Below, piece by piece: positions 1 through 10,911 of a DNA stretch of 64,000 nucleotides (the first letter of the stretch is position 1; each line of letters begins with the position of its first letter). The position numbers were made by a program, and so were the translations under genes. Below the pieces are notes generated by a model that searched no databases, was not told where the DNA came from, and worked only from the letters and a program-made list of their open reading frames with translations. This DNA comes from Blastocladiella emersonii ATCC 22665 (Eukaryota; Blastocladiomycota; Blastocladiomycetes; Blastocladiales; Blastocladiaceae), in contig JANHCV010000008.1 of the NCBI GenBank assembly GCA_025594325.1, positions 1,488,001 through 1,552,000 of the forward strand, in the 5' to 3' direction.

Positions 1-1721
1 TCCGAGTGGCCGCGCTCGCCCTTATCTGGGTCGGCGACGAAACCGCACCAGTAGCACGCGCCGCCCGCGTCAGGCGCGGTCTTCTGCTTCTTCCCCTTGC
101 GGGTGCCAAAGCGGTTACCCTTGGTCTTGCCCAAGCGCAACAAGCGCAACGAGCGCTCCTCCTTGTCCTCCAACAACGAGTTGGAGTCGTCAGCGCGGCT
201 CTTGCGCTTGTTGACGCCAGTCAAGGGCTTGCGCAACAACGACAAGCGGCGAACAATGGGCCACGAGTCGCTGCCGAAGTGGGCAACGATCTTGGCGCAC
301 AGCTTGGCAGTGGTGCTCGACTCGTTCACGGCTTTTGAGATGCAGCCGCGCGCGTAGTCGTTCTGCCCAGCGAACATGCCAATGACCAGGTCGCTGACCT
401 CCTCAAAGCGGAGCGGCGAGTCAGGCAGGGTTGCGTCGAGCGTCTCAACACGAGACCCAAGCTCGTTGGCAAAGAACAGGGCCCCCGTATAGTCGGCGGG
501 GTCCAGCGCGTGGAGGTGCTTACGGGCCGCCTTGCGGCGCTTGCGCGTGGCGCTTGGGTCTGCGCACTCCTGCAGGATGTACTTCCACACGTTGCAGGTG
601 TGGACAAGGTGCGCGTAGTGGGTGCCCGTCTCAATGGAGCCAATCAGGCGGAGCAGCTTGTTGCAGAGCACGCAGTCAAGGTTGTTGAAGAAGACGATGC
701 CAACGTTGTTGCCGAGGAAGACTGTGTCGTTGAGGTACGTGGGCGGGTGGTCGAGGAAACCGTGCTGGCGAGCAGCGAGCAGTTTGGCCTCAATGTCATC
801 CTTGGGGAACGTGTGCCACCCCTTGGTGCGGACCCACTTGTACGTGTCAAGCGACGCGGGCATCTTGTTGGGCAGGAGGAGGGTCCAGTTGGTCGATGCC
901 GCGGTCGGGTTGCCGGAGCCGGCGGCCGCAGCGGCTGAGGCGGAGAGCTGTTTGCAAAGCAGGCCGTCCGTGATCTTGAGCTTGCGCTGCAGCTTCTCGA
1001 CGTCAAGACAAGAGGACTCGAGCTCCTTGGTGAGCTTACCTAGCTCGAGCTTGGCGGCGTCGAGTTTCTTAGTTGCCTCGGTGGCCTTGGCCTCGGCGGC
1101 CATGGCCCTGGCCTTGGCGGCCGTGGTCTTCTCGGTGGCGATCTTGAGCTGGTCGTCGGCGACCTGCAGCTTGCATACGAGGTCGGCGTTGTTGCGCTGG
1201 GACTCGGCGAGGTCCATCTCAAAGCGCTTGGCCTCCGACTTGCTGTTGTTGCACTCCGGGATACCGTGACTGGCCAGGAAGGCCATGGCAGCAAGCGTGT
1301 GGCCCATGTCGTGGGGCAGCGGGGCGAACTCGTACGGCGGCGGGCGTACGGTGACGAGCTTCATGCCCAGCAGGACCAGGCCAAGCTTGAGGTAGTCATT
1401 GGGCTTCTTGGGCTCGACTGTCTCCAACGTTGAGGTCAGTGGCAACGGGATGAGGAACTCAAGCATCTTGGGCAGATTGTCAGGCGAGCAGACCAAGAGC
1501 GTCATGCCGTTGCGGATCACAACAAATTCGCCGTTGTCGGCCTTGTCCATGAGGGACGACGCGAGGGCCTGGCGGGACTGGCGGATGTGCTCGTCTGTGA
1601 GCTGGTTGGCGGGGAGCCCAGTAGCGGTGGTTGCGTGTTTGAGGACCATGTCGGGGGTTGGGACTATGAGGACGCGCTTCTCAGACTCGGCGCGAACCTC
1701 ATTGGCGAGCGACGGGACCAT
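1..1721 (-). CDS. Gag-like coiled-coil/zinc-knuckle protein, C-terminus cut by window edge
   Basis: An uninterrupted reading frame runs on the minus strand from an ATG at 1721 to the left edge, about 573 codons, with no stop inside the window. It has an alpha-helical N-terminal part, a long Ala/Lys/Glu-rich coiled coil at about residues 155-255 (AKARAMAAEAKATEATKK), a middle domain, then a basic Lys/Arg stretch (TRKGKKQKT) and a CYWCG motif at about residue 557. The last motif looks like the first half of a zinc knuckle whose remaining ligands lie beyond the edge. This order (helical capsid-like part, basic tail, Cys/His knuckle) resembles a retroelement Gag or ORF1 protein, but no polymerase is visible here, so the assignment is an inference. 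Upstream, 2063-2489 holds tandem and direct repeats that could be an element's leader. An ordinary nucleic-acid-binding protein is the alternative. Confidence 0.55.
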   Translation of the reverse strand, partial: MVPSLANEVRAESEKRVLIVPTPDMVLKHATTATGLPANQLTDEHIRQSRQALASSLMDKADNGEFVVIRNGMTLLVCSPDNLPKMLEFLIPLPLTSTLETVEPKKPNDYLKLGLVLLGMKLVTVRPPPYEFAPLPHDMGHTLAAMAFLASHGIPECNNSKSEAKRFEMDLAESQRNNADLVCKLQVADDQLKIATEKTTAAKARAMAAEAKATEATKKLDAAKLELGKLTKELESSCLDVEKLQRKLKITDGLLCKQLSASAAAAAGSGNPTAASTNWTLLLPNKMPASLDTYKWVRTKGWHTFPKDDIEAKLLAARQHGFLDHPPTYLNDTVFLGNNVGIVFFNNLDCVLCNKLLRLIGSIETGTHYAHLVHTCNVWKYILQECADPSATRKRRKAARKHLHALDPADYTGALFFANELGSRVETLDATLPDSPLRFEEVSDLVIGMFAGQNDYARGCISKAVNESSTTAKLCAKIVAHFGSDSWPIVRRLSLLRKPLTGVNKRKSRADDSNSLLEDKEERSLRLLRLGKTKGNRFGTRKGKKQKTAPDAGGACYWCGFVADPDKGERGHS

Positions 1722-2062
1722 GTTGGTGGTCCTGAGACAAAGAAGGTCATGCAAAGACAAAGGTGAGCCACCAGTAACGCGGGAATCTCTCAACAATCGA
1801 GATCTGTACATGGTGGAGGTGCTTGTGGCCTGCTAGTGTGAACACTCGGAGCAGCTGGTCGGTACCGGAGGGTGGCGATGCAGAGAACTATGGACAAGCG
1901 AGGTGATCAAGAGTGAGTGAGCGGGTTCGGAAGTGAAGGAATGAAGGGCCCTTGCGTTGCGCAGCACCGCCTTGTCTTGTCCCACAGCCCAATCGTCCTG
2001 CGCTGCGTGGCTGCAAGCCCACGCATGCGATTCCGCACACCCAGCACACGCACGCACACACA

Positions 2063-2143
2063 CCCACCCACGGCGGGCGCTTGGCGCGACCCACCCATGG
2101 CGGGCGCTCGGCGCGACCCACCCACGGCGGACGCTCGGCGCGA
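2063..2143. repeat. Tandem repeat, three 27-bp units
   Basis: Three adjacent 27-bp units at 2063-2089, 2090-2116 and 2117-2143 share the frame CCCACCCAYGGCGG...GGCGCGA and differ from each other at one to three positions. They lie about 340 bp upstream of the gag-like ORF that reads leftward. Confidence 0.9.
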
Positions 2144-2242
2144 CCCGCCGCGAACAAACTGTCACGGCGACCGAGGTCACGACGAACGGGTGCCTGCGAC
2201 CGCCAATCAGGATTGACGACGTCACCGAGTGCAATAGCTGGC

Positions 2243-2489
2243 GCGCCAACAGCAGGTCGCGGCGCGCCGTGTGGGTGCGCGCGCCGACAGCAGGCCGCGG
2301 CGCGAGGCACCCACAAGACAACGAACAGCGACCGCTTGACTGGGTGCGCTGTGAGACGATGGCCGCCTGATATCCGGTGCGCCAACAGCAGGTCGCGGCG
2401 CGCCGTGTGGGTGCGCGCGCCAACAGCAGGTTGCGGCGCGGGACACCCACAAGACAACGAACAGCGACCGCTCGACTGGGTGCGCTGTG
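2243..2489. repeat. Direct repeat, two 111-bp copies
   Basis: Copy one (2243-2353) and copy two (2379-2489) both begin GCGCCAACAGCAGG and end GGGTGCGCTGTG. They are separated by 25 bp and differ at only a few bases. They sit upstream (minus-strand sense) of the gag-like ORF. Confidence 0.9.
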
Positions 2490-3685
2490 GTGTGCATAGG
2501 TGGCGACTGGCTGGTGCGGAACGCCATGCGACGAGAGGAAGATGGGCTGCAGGCTGCAGACGCACACGAGGCGACGTCCAGGCCCAAGGTGGCAAGGATC
2601 AAGGGCAATGCGAGCACCGCGCAGCGAGCGCGCGGGCGGATCGCTTGGTGTCGAGGAAGAGCTGTTGCTAAACATGCGCGCATCCGAGCCCAGGGCTCAT
2701 AACCTATAGAAGGAAACAGAGTAGCGTACTTGACAGGGAGGTGGAAGCTAAGCTGGATGCGCAGCCGTGACGATACAGAGAGGAACAGAATGTATTGACA
2801 ACGGCTAGACTAGCAACTGAACAATCAAAGGAACAAAAGAGGAGGGGAGAAGCGGGGACGACCGGTCGAGATGAGCGGTGCGACGGTTGGGCGGGCGGCC
2901 GCTCCCCCGGGGCGGCGATCAAAACAGAACAAGTGGTCGGGATGACGCGATTCTCACGTGCATCACGCGCGGCTGGTCCTAGACGCGTCTCGCACTCAGT
3001 CCCCGCGTGTGCGTGTACACTTGAACTTGCTCGCTTAGGCTTGTAGTGTTAGTCAAATTTCAGTGTATGGACCTCAGATTTGGACGCGTCGGCGATTGTC
3101 CTCAGATTTGAAGGGAAGATCCAGCGCCTGAGTCCTCCGTTTGACTGGCTTGTCTGGACCGTCTGGAAGGATGGCGTGGGCCCTTTGGAGCGCCATGTTT
3201 TGGGCCGGGGTGGCGCAGCAAGCCCGCGGTGAGCTGGCGATAAGGATTATCTGGGCTGGAGCCACTGACGTCAGCAAAAGGTTTAGCCGCCTAGGTCAGA
3301 TCCTCGGGGAATTCCAACCGCTGCACAGGACCTCGCTCCCCTCAAAGTGAACAGCCTCGAACTGTTGGGGACTAAGCAAAGCACAGTCCAGATTTACGTT
3401 GCAGGGGTCGGAATGAAGTGAAAGCGAAAAACAACGGAACTCGTCGCGCGACGAAAATCGAAAACGGTCACTGAGCCACTCATGTGACCACAAGAGCAAG
3501 GTTGATGTGCCTGATAGGTTTCAATTGCTCCCACAGAAACTCAGCTTCGCTAAAGCTACAGCTGAGAATTGTAATCAGTTGATTTTTATTGCGGCGAGGC
3601 GTGGAACGCGGCTAATGGTCACGCTAAATGTGCGTAGCAAGATGCCTTGCCTCAAGTGGCGCGGCGCGCTTTGCTGACAGACGCC

Positions 3686-5776
3686 TTACTCTGCGAGAGA
3701 CGGAGCAAGGCGCAAAAGCGCGGCCTTCTGCTCGTGTCTTGTCCCAGGGACGTTCGTGAGCTTGGCCATGTCCGTTGCAGTGAGAACCGAGTCAAGGGCA
3801 CCTTCTTCAAGCTCCATGAGCACACTTGGAACGGGCGCGACGCAAAGGTAGAGCTCAACAATAAGACGTGGGTCTTCCTTGAGCCAGACGGAAAGAATCC
3901 ACGGTGTTGTGCAAAGAGAATTGCTTGCCTCGATCTTGGGCGCGCAGCAGGTGTTGGAAAGCTCCCTTGTGCTGGATTTGATTATGAGCTTTTTGGCCAA
4001 ATCGAAGCAATTCACCAGAAGCCGTGGCGCATTGACCTCGTCGGTCTTGGGCAGAAGCTGGCGGAGCGATTCAAACGCCTCCCGCCACACGATGTGGTAG
4101 GAGAGCGGGCAGTTGGAGCATTGGGTCAACTCAGGCGCATCGTCCATTGAGCCATGAATGCCGCTAGAAAAGTGGGCAGCTGTCATGGCACTGAATGGAC
4201 GGGATGCGGCACCCGTCTCGCGCACGATTGAGTGAGCGCCGTCCCTGATTTCGGGATCCGGGTTTGAGAGGACACAGGTGAGCAGCCATGAGATGGCTTG
4301 GGAGGCCACGAACCCCGGCATATCGTTTCAAGTATAAGCTGTCACAAGGGCCTGGCACACGAGGTAGAGAACGTGGAGCGGGCTTGTCATGGGTTCGCAG
4401 TTAAGCATGATGCGTAAATCGTAACCGCGGTCAAGCGCACTGGGCTCCCCAGGAAAGGGGACAAGGCGGTCCAAAAATTGCGTTGAGACAGTCCGCACCG
4501 CGATTTCAATCACGCGCTGCGTCATGCCACTCGCAAGATCATCCCGTCCAAACTGTACGCAACGGAACGCTACAGCTTGTTCAAAGGTGAGCTTGGACCT
4601 CAAGCAGCACGAAGGATATGTGAACAGCCCGTACCCTCCACGAGAATCTCCTCTCATGAATCAGGGCCAACGAGGTCGCGTAACTCAATGAAAGCAGTAT
4701 CCTTGTCACGACTCAAAGCACCGACGACTGCAACCGCCCAGTCAAACACGCGAATGATGCCGTGTTCCCAGAGCGGACCCAACAAATGTAGCTGACTGGA
4801 TGATCGACAAGGATTCGCGTCAGCAGAACAGGGTTACGCCAAGCTAGCGAACTGATCAGCGAACCTCGAGGCCTGAGCACGGCCGTATCCGTCCAGCTGC
4901 GCGAAATGAGCCAGTTAAGCGAGGCAATTTGCTGATCGTCGCCGGCAGGTTCGATTTGTGAAATTGCCAGCTTCGCGATCGGCGCAAGCGAAATGAAGGC
5001 GAGGATGCCGCTCTCGTCAAATGAGTTCCGACGAGTTGCAATCACGTCAAGCGCAGGACGTTGCCAACGCACGATGGCAAGGAAACCCAGGAAGTCAATG
5101 AGGCGAGGCGCGTAAGTCGACTTGGCCGCAGCAAGCTCCAGTTCGTTACCAGCAGTAGACCAAGGTAGTATAACGAGCTCCTTGAAACAAGACAAGTCGT
5201 GCCACTCGATCCAACCGAGTCAAAATGCGAGAACAGCGGGGGAGTGCGTTGTGATGCTGTCAAGGCAAGACTTGAGGAGGGAGAGTTGGCCACATGAGAC
5301 TGCGTAGACTAGCATGAGAATGAGAATTGCGAGAGAATGCCGAAATGGTGAAATTGAAGACCCCAATCCCGCGAGGTTGGTCAGTTCGCGAAGTCCAGCA
5401 TCCGCAGACTTGGCAGCCGAGATGCGTGTAAGTGCCCAAGAAGCAATGATAGTGAGGTGCGTTAAGTGCGAGCCTGGACTGTGGTTACAAATAATAGCGA
5501 GAGCGACGCGGAGGGCATCTCGAAAACCAAGCGGGGCGCTGTCGCGCTTGGTACGGAGCCGATAAGCGCGTGCAAACTGAACAAGATCGCGAAGAGCCCA
5601 AAGGACTTTGGCATGAGATCGGTGGCCACCGAGTGCACGGCGCGGGAAGCAGCGGCAAGCGCGGATCGGGGCTTGGCGAGCTGCAAGACCGCGACGGCGA
5701 GTTCGAGCGGGAGGTCGCCAATGCCCGCCAACATGATGCCGTCTATATTCTGAGTCGATTGCATAGAGTGATTCAT
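3686..5776 (-). pseudogene. FB-A: decayed F-box-like family gene
   Basis: This is a homologue of the intact FB-B (23911-26081) and FB-C (12748-15123). It starts MNHSMQSTQ, as FB-B starts MEHSMQSTH, followed by an F-box-like LPLELAVAVLQLA segment. The frame then breaks near 5605, where one T appears lost after MPKSF, and resumes as WALRDLVQFARAY. In-frame TGA codons fall at 5220-5222 and 4328-4330, and a frameshift with a short deletion lies near 4800. The C-terminal third (3686-4321) reads cleanly and ends VALVRLAPS-like (ALLRLAPSLAE). The family is a long, probably helical protein behind an F-box-like N-terminus, so a substrate-adaptor role would be typical but is not shown. The gene is head-to-head with L1, 157 bp away. 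Confidence 0.8.
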
Positions 5777-5933
5777 GGTAGCGACGTGCTAGCCGAGGGG
5801 CAAGAGAGAGTGAAGTCGGGACGGACCGCCGCGAGCGAAGCAGGCCGCCCGAAAAGGGCGCCACACCGTCGCGAGCGGCTCTCGCTCTCGCAACGCACCA
5901 GCCACGCAGCACGAAAATTATTACGCTAATCAG

Positions 5934-7703
5934 ATGAACCTGTCTCTTGCCCATATAATCGAGCGCACGCTCATCCACGCAGTCTACTTACACGACGACC
6001 CGAATGACGTCGCTGGCCTGCTTGAATATGCGCGAGTACTGCCCAAGCCGCTGGCCCCTCGCGTCGCCCGCGCCATATTGAAGCGGTCGCCTGCCCTCTC
6101 CATGGACGCTGCGAGTGCGCGTGATGCGGTCAGAGTGCTCGACAAGTGGCGTGATTCGGGCCTGCCCCTCGTCTACTCGCACGCGGCCCTCACGGGTGCA
6201 AACGGCAAGTCGCTTGAGACCATGGAGTGGTGGGGCCGCTCGGGTCTCCACTTCTCACACCCGCAGTGCTTGGGTGGCTCGACCATGGACGTGCTGACCG
6301 AGCTGAATCTTGACGACCTCGCCCCGCTCTTCTTTGTTGATGTACGCTTGCGCTCAACGCTGAGACGTCACTCGTTCTAACCCGACGTGATGTAGATGCA
6401 ACATATAGCAGACGAATTATTTAACCAAATTATCTCGGACATTGCTACCGGGCAAGCGAGCAAGGTTGTTTTCCGTTCCTTGCACTTTTCTCTTGACAAG
6501 GTTTCTGCGCTCAACGAGGCCATGGCGAGCCCCAGCCAGGCCCTTACCTCACTCAAACTCACGGCTTGCTCCATCGACGTCCCGCGCTTCATGCTTCTAC
6601 GCTTTCCCGAATCCCTTATCAATCTCGAGTGGTCGCACGGCTGGGCTTCGCCTAGCATCGCTCACGAGCAGCTCAATTCGTGGGTTTGGCCTCATCACCT
6701 CGAGTCGTTGACTGTCTTCTACCTCAACCCTCTCAATCGCGTCGAAACTTATTTCCGCGCTCGCTCCGCGGTTCCCGAATCCACCTCGCAGTGCAGCAGT
6801 TCGCACGGTCCGTCAATTCAACCGTTCCTGGTCTCGCTTCCCTCAAGCCTCACCAAGTTGGAACTCTTCAGCTGCTCACTTGACGCTGAAGAATTCGCTA
6901 TACTTTTCCCACACCTTCCGCCTGCACTCGTGTATCTTGACATCAGCAACAATCGCCTGTCCGCGACGCAACTCAGCAGCGGTCACCTCCACCTGCCGCC
7001 CACGCTCCGCTTACTAAACCTCTCTGGCAACGAACTTTACCGGGCCACAAACGACGCGCCACTTGGCTGGATCTTTCCGGTCGGCCTCGAGTCGCTTGTC
7101 ATGTCATCGTGCACGCCATACGGATCTGCGGTTCGGCCTGACGCGGTGGGGCGCCAGCTCCCGCCTCTTGAGCTTGCTGCACTTTTCGCCACATCGTTAC
7201 CACCCAACCTCCTCTTGCTCGACCTCTCCATGAATCCCCTTTGCGGGGAACCGCATCTCACCATGCACGAGCGGTACAGGACGCGCTCGAAAGACTTTCA
7301 TCGGGCGAGTGGAGCGTCGCCAGCTGCGATGGCTCTACTCGCTCCTCGACTACCGCCCTCGCTGCAAAAGCTGTATCTCCTGTGTACGTGCGTTGGGGCG
7401 GGCGGGGCGCAACATCTTGCCGATCACATGCCTCCGCGCCTCGAAATCCTCGAACTCTCGCAGACCGACCTTGACGACGACGCGGTCCGTGCTCTTGCCC
7501 CTGCGCTGCCGCAGTCGCTCAAGGAGGTTTCGCTGAACTGGAATCCGTTTACTGAGGCGGTCGCGGGACTGCTTGCTGCACACCTCCCCGACGAGCTTAC
7601 TGCGCTTGACTTGGACCTTGTCGAGCTCAGCGACTCGGCTCTCGCGCTGCTGCGCGGCAAAGTTGCGCGTTCGGATGGGTTTGTTTCGTCACAATTCTTG
7701 TGA
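5934..7703 (+). CDS. L1: ankyrin-like/leucine-rich-repeat protein (571 aa, one intron)
   Basis: Exon 1 is 5934-6341, the intron 6342-6395 (GTACGC...TGTAG, 54 nt) and exon 2 6396-7703, with the reading frame preserved. Residues 1-136 form a compact N-terminal block found in all L-family members (HIIERTL, HDDPNDVAGLLEYARVLP, LSMDAAS, LDKWRDSGLPL, MEWWGRSGL). It resembles degenerate ankyrin-like repeats. The rest is a leucine-rich-repeat array of the 'LPPALVYLDISNNRLS' / 'LPQSLKEVSLNWNPF' type, likely a protein-interaction surface. No transmembrane segment or signal peptide is seen. It is the only L copy in the window with an undamaged frame. The start matches L3 (MKLALAEIIEKVL) and lies 157 bp from divergent FB-A, implying a shared promoter region. 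Confidence 0.85.
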
Positions 7704-7981
7704 CGAATGTTCACGCGATTCGGTGAGCTCAGGCCCTCTCGCAGGGTGTTAGCCTAAACGATGTAGACGCAATTTAATTTCTTGATGCTGCTTATTCAAC
7801 GAGGCGATGACCGGCACAGTGTTTGACCTGGCAGCCTGTTTGTGATGTTTGTGCAAGGCGAGAGCGGGAGGGTCCCATGATCGTAGAGCCGACCGAGTGC
7901 TGGTCAACCAAAGTGAGACCCGTAAACCTTCGTATTTATCAAAGGATTGCAACAATCGCGATGAGGTATATATACAGCGCT
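7704..7981. other. Short spacer, nothing seen
   Basis: AT-richer spacer between the convergent 3' ends of L1 and L2. No gene or repeat was recognised. Confidence 0.5.
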
Positions 7982-9563
7982 CTACCAACGAACGATGAGA
8001 ATTGGAGGAGTAACCGCAGCTTCAAGCGCTGCAAAACCAGTATCGGTGACGCCAGTACCAATCAAGTTGACGAGCACAAGAGACCGGGGCAAGTTCTTGG
8101 CTAGGACAAGCGCGCCGGCATCTGTGATCCTATTCAATCCCAGATACAAGTCTTGGAGAGTGGTCGGAAGCCGCGGCGCGAGAATCGACACAGCGACATC
8201 CTCGAGGAGTACCGTTGAGATAGAGGGGTTGAAGAGCAGGTGGCATGTGCTGGGCTAATCCCTGAACAGCGGCGTAGTCAAGTTTACAGCTGGCTAGATT
8301 GAGGGAGGTTAATGAGCGCGCGAGGGTCCTGATCAGCTCAAATGATTGTGGGTGGGAGAAAATGTTGCCAACGTGGATGCCAAGCACAACAAGCTGTGGT
8401 GGAAGCATGCGAATGAAAGAAGGGAGTGCGTTCTCGTCCACTGAATCGAACGTGAGCATTAAGGTATAGAGCGAGGAGGCGAGTGCTGTGCCAAACGAAT
8501 TGGCCACATTGACAGTGAGCTTTGGCCCGTGAATGATGAGACGGGCGAGCTGCAGAGGAAGTGCGTAAGGCACCGTTACCAATGGTACCGCGGTGACGGT
8601 TACTGTTGGTGAGTGATGGCGGTCGTCGATCAGTTGCCATACGACGAGTTGCTGGAGCACTGGGGGAGGAGCGACACAAGAGATTCGAAACAAACCCTCG
8701 GTATCGAAGTAAGTAATACCTCAAGTCGCTCGAGCGATTCGGGAAGAACTCGACCAAGTGCAAGAATTGCAGCGCTGTCAAGGGAGCAGTGCTTGATTAG
8801 CAGTACTAAACCTCAGCGACTGAAGGCGTTGAGGCCAATTCATTACTGGCAAGTCGGCGCTCGACGTGGGAAGGCTCCCAAGCCAGAAGCCTGCAAAGTG
8901 GACCGAAGCCAGGGTCAAGGGCAGCTGGAACGCCGAGATTCGAGGAAGGTCGATTGTGCAGCCTTCAATGGTGAAAGTATCAAGTGCTCGTGGACTACCC
9001 GCCATTGCATCATTGAGCGTAGCAATTCCAGCCATCGAAAGGGGCCGTGGCTCGACATTGAGGTTTTCGATTTCGCCGCGCCCGATTCGAGCGCACAAGT
9101 CGTCGATGCCCTCGTCTACAGCAAACGGCCCGTCGTGGTCGAAAGGTTGGACCCCAAGCGCGACGTGTGCGTCTGGATCGGCCTCGCGCTCGTCCAGCCA
9201 CGCCTTGACCTGGTCCAGGTTGAGGACGCGTTTCGTCCGCCACCATTCGAGCACTTGAAGATCAAGTCCGTCAATAGCTGTCCCCAGCGCATCAAGCGAG
9301 TAACTGAGAGGGAGGCCAACCGAGGCCCACCATTCAAGGACGCGGATGTCGCCGCGAGCTGTTGCATTATCAAGCGAGAGATGCGACACGTGTTCCAGAA
9401 GAGTGGAATCGATGCGGCGGGCCAGGGGTCGAGGCACAACACGCGCATATTGAAGGAGGCCATCCACGTCGGCGGGGTCGTGCCCTCGGATCACATAAAC
9501 AAGAATCCGCTCAATGAATTCAGGGACGTGCATCGCCCTGAACATGTTGCATGAAGTTTGCAT
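7982..9563 (-). pseudogene. L2: frameshifted ankyrin-like/LRR gene
   Basis: It starts MQTSCNMFRAMHV and carries the family block (FIERILVYVIRGHDPADVDGLL, VVPRPLARRI, LEWWASVGLPLSYS, LEWWRTKRV) followed by LRR-type segments (LTSLNLASCKLDYAAV, TTLQDLYLGLNRITDAGA). The frame breaks near 8778, where a stop follows ANQALLP while the LRR sense (ILALGRVLPESLERL) continues in another frame. It breaks again near 8215, where LYLNGT shifts to LLEDVAVSILAPRLP. The last segment ends at 7982. Unlike L1 and L3 it has no divergent F-box-like partner. Instead it has the GACGCG/E-box module 96 bp upstream of the ATG, as do L4 and L5. Confidence 0.75.
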
Positions 9564-9658
9564 TGTGCTGCTCCGGGCCTTGCGCGGGTCGGAGGGAGAG
9601 CCGTTGTGGAGCGAAGCCGCCGGCCGAACGCGCACGACGGTCGGTGTGGCGGCGGCCG

Positions 9659-9681
9659 GTCACATGATACTTCGACGCGTC
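9659..9681 (-). promoter_or_regulatory. GACGCG + 13 bp + ATCATGTGAC module upstream of L2
   Basis: On the minus strand GACGCG (9681-9676) is followed with 13-bp register by ATCATGTGAC (9668-9659), 96 bp before the L2 ATG at 9563. The same arrangement recurs upstream of several other genes in the window. Confidence 0.55.
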
Positions 9682-10121
9682 TCGCCTAGTTCGCTCGCTT
9701 GGTCGCGTCGCCGACTGTTGATGTTGCTCATCTCAATAAACAATTCCGTGAGTTTGGTGTCGCTGTGCGGCGATATGATGTGCTACAGGGTCACCAAGCA
9801 CCGGCATGCGGTGGTCGGGGTTTGGGCGGGCGAGCTCAAAGGTCGTCGGTGTTCGAATCCTACCGAGGGGAGGGACCCGGGGCCCTTTTGCTGCCCGTCG
9901 CAAGACACTGGATTATTTTTCCCGCGCCGAGAATTGCCCATAAAATTCACGATCGCAGCCGACCTTGCAGCATGTCTGCCCGGGTTCATTTCCGCTTGTC
10001 CGTTGCGCAAACTAGGCTGACATGAATTTTGAATAGTTGATGGCCGCCATCTTGCTCAAACGAGATCTCTACACGGCGCCATTCTTCGAAATCGCACTGT
10101 GCACATTTTCAGGCTGTATAT

Positions 10122-10832
10122 TCAAACTCGCACCGCCTTTGGTGCAACGGCGCGGTTGCGGAACACGAACCGGTTGAAAATCTCGAGGAGCTCGCGCCGC
10201 CTAAACGATATCCACAGCATCAACTTGCCTTCGTTCGCTCCGAGAACTGCAATGAGCGGTGGCGTCTCGAGAATTTCGGGCAACCCATCCTCGGCAGCGC
10301 GCAACAGGCAGTTGAGGGAGACGCGAACGGGCCCCGCGGCGCGGACCAGATAGTACGCGTAGAAGGCAGGGTCGATGGCCCGATACTCTCGAGGCGCGGT
10401 ACCGCGCGTCGGGTGCTGGAACTGGGCGCCCTCAACGTGCTGGCGGATCGCTGGGTTGACAGCGTGGATCCACCGAAGGAGCGGGTATACGAGCTGCTCG
10501 GCGGCCGTCGGCGCCTGGCCGAACCGCCACACGCGATCGACAGCGCGGCCGAGAAGTAGCTCGCCCGTTGTGGTGAATGGTCGTGCCGCGTGGCTCAGCG
10601 CGAGACGTTTCAAGTCAAGCCACGTCCCACGCGACGCGTTTCCCATCGCGTCACGCGACGCGTTTCCCATCGCGTCACGCGACGCCACTCGGACGCGTTC
10701 CCTCTCCGCGTCACCGCTGCGCGACGCGTCAACTCGGCCGCGGGCCTCGAACCGAGCCTTCTCTCCGTCTGCTGTTCTACGAATCACACGTAACAGTCGA
10801 TCGGAGCGTCGGTTCGGAGCTCGAGTGCTCAC
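10122..10832 (-). CDS. Hypothetical ORF, about 236 codons
   Basis: An open frame on the minus strand with protein-like composition in its C-terminal two thirds (LVYPLLRWIHAVNPAI, FYAYYLVRAAGPVRVSLN, LLEIFNRFVF). The N-terminal 60 residues are encoded by low-complexity GACGCG-rich DNA including a 24-bp tandem repeat (10631-10678), and the first start is a GTG, so the true beginning is uncertain. It may be an exon or relic of a larger gene. No family was recognised. Confidence 0.35.
   Translation of the reverse strand: MSTRAPNRRSDRLLRVIRRTADGEKARFEARGRVDASRSGDAERERVRVASRDAMGNASRDAMGNASRGTWLDLKRLALSHAARPFTTTGELLLGRAVDRVWRFGQAPTAAEQLVYPLLRWIHAVNPAIRQHVEGAQFQHPTRGTAPREYRAIDPAFYAYYLVRAAGPVRVSLNCLLRAAEDGLPEILETPPLIAVLGANEGKLMLWISFRRRELLEIFNRFVFRNRAVAPKAVRV
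10631..10678. repeat. Tandem repeat, two 24-bp units
   Basis: Two identical 24-bp units, beginning GCGACGCGTTTCCCATCG, at 10631-10654 and 10655-10678. They encode an eight-residue repeat (SRDAMGNA) in the minus-strand ORF. Confidence 0.9.
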
Positions 10833-10911
10833 GTCGTTCGTCGCGCAGATTCTGTACTAGACCTCTTGCAGTACCTCTCGGTCCCCGGTCCCCCAACACC
10901 GTGACCGTCAT

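Larger units (their letters stand above)
1722..3685. other. Non-coding stretch with repeats
   Basis: No convincing gene was seen. Overlapping short frames at 1833-2700 on both strands are products of GC-rich repeats. The repeats at 2063-2143 and 2243-2489 are listed separately. From 2700 to 3640 nothing coding is recognisable. Confidence 0.5.

Noticed and set aside
1833-2702. Overlapping ORFs on both strands
   Set aside because: They only translate the 27-bp and 111-bp repeats.
3686-5776. FB-A frame changes as introns
   Set aside because: The breaks fall where FB-B and FB-C read through without introns, lack GTACGN donors, and include in-frame stops within aligned coding sequence.
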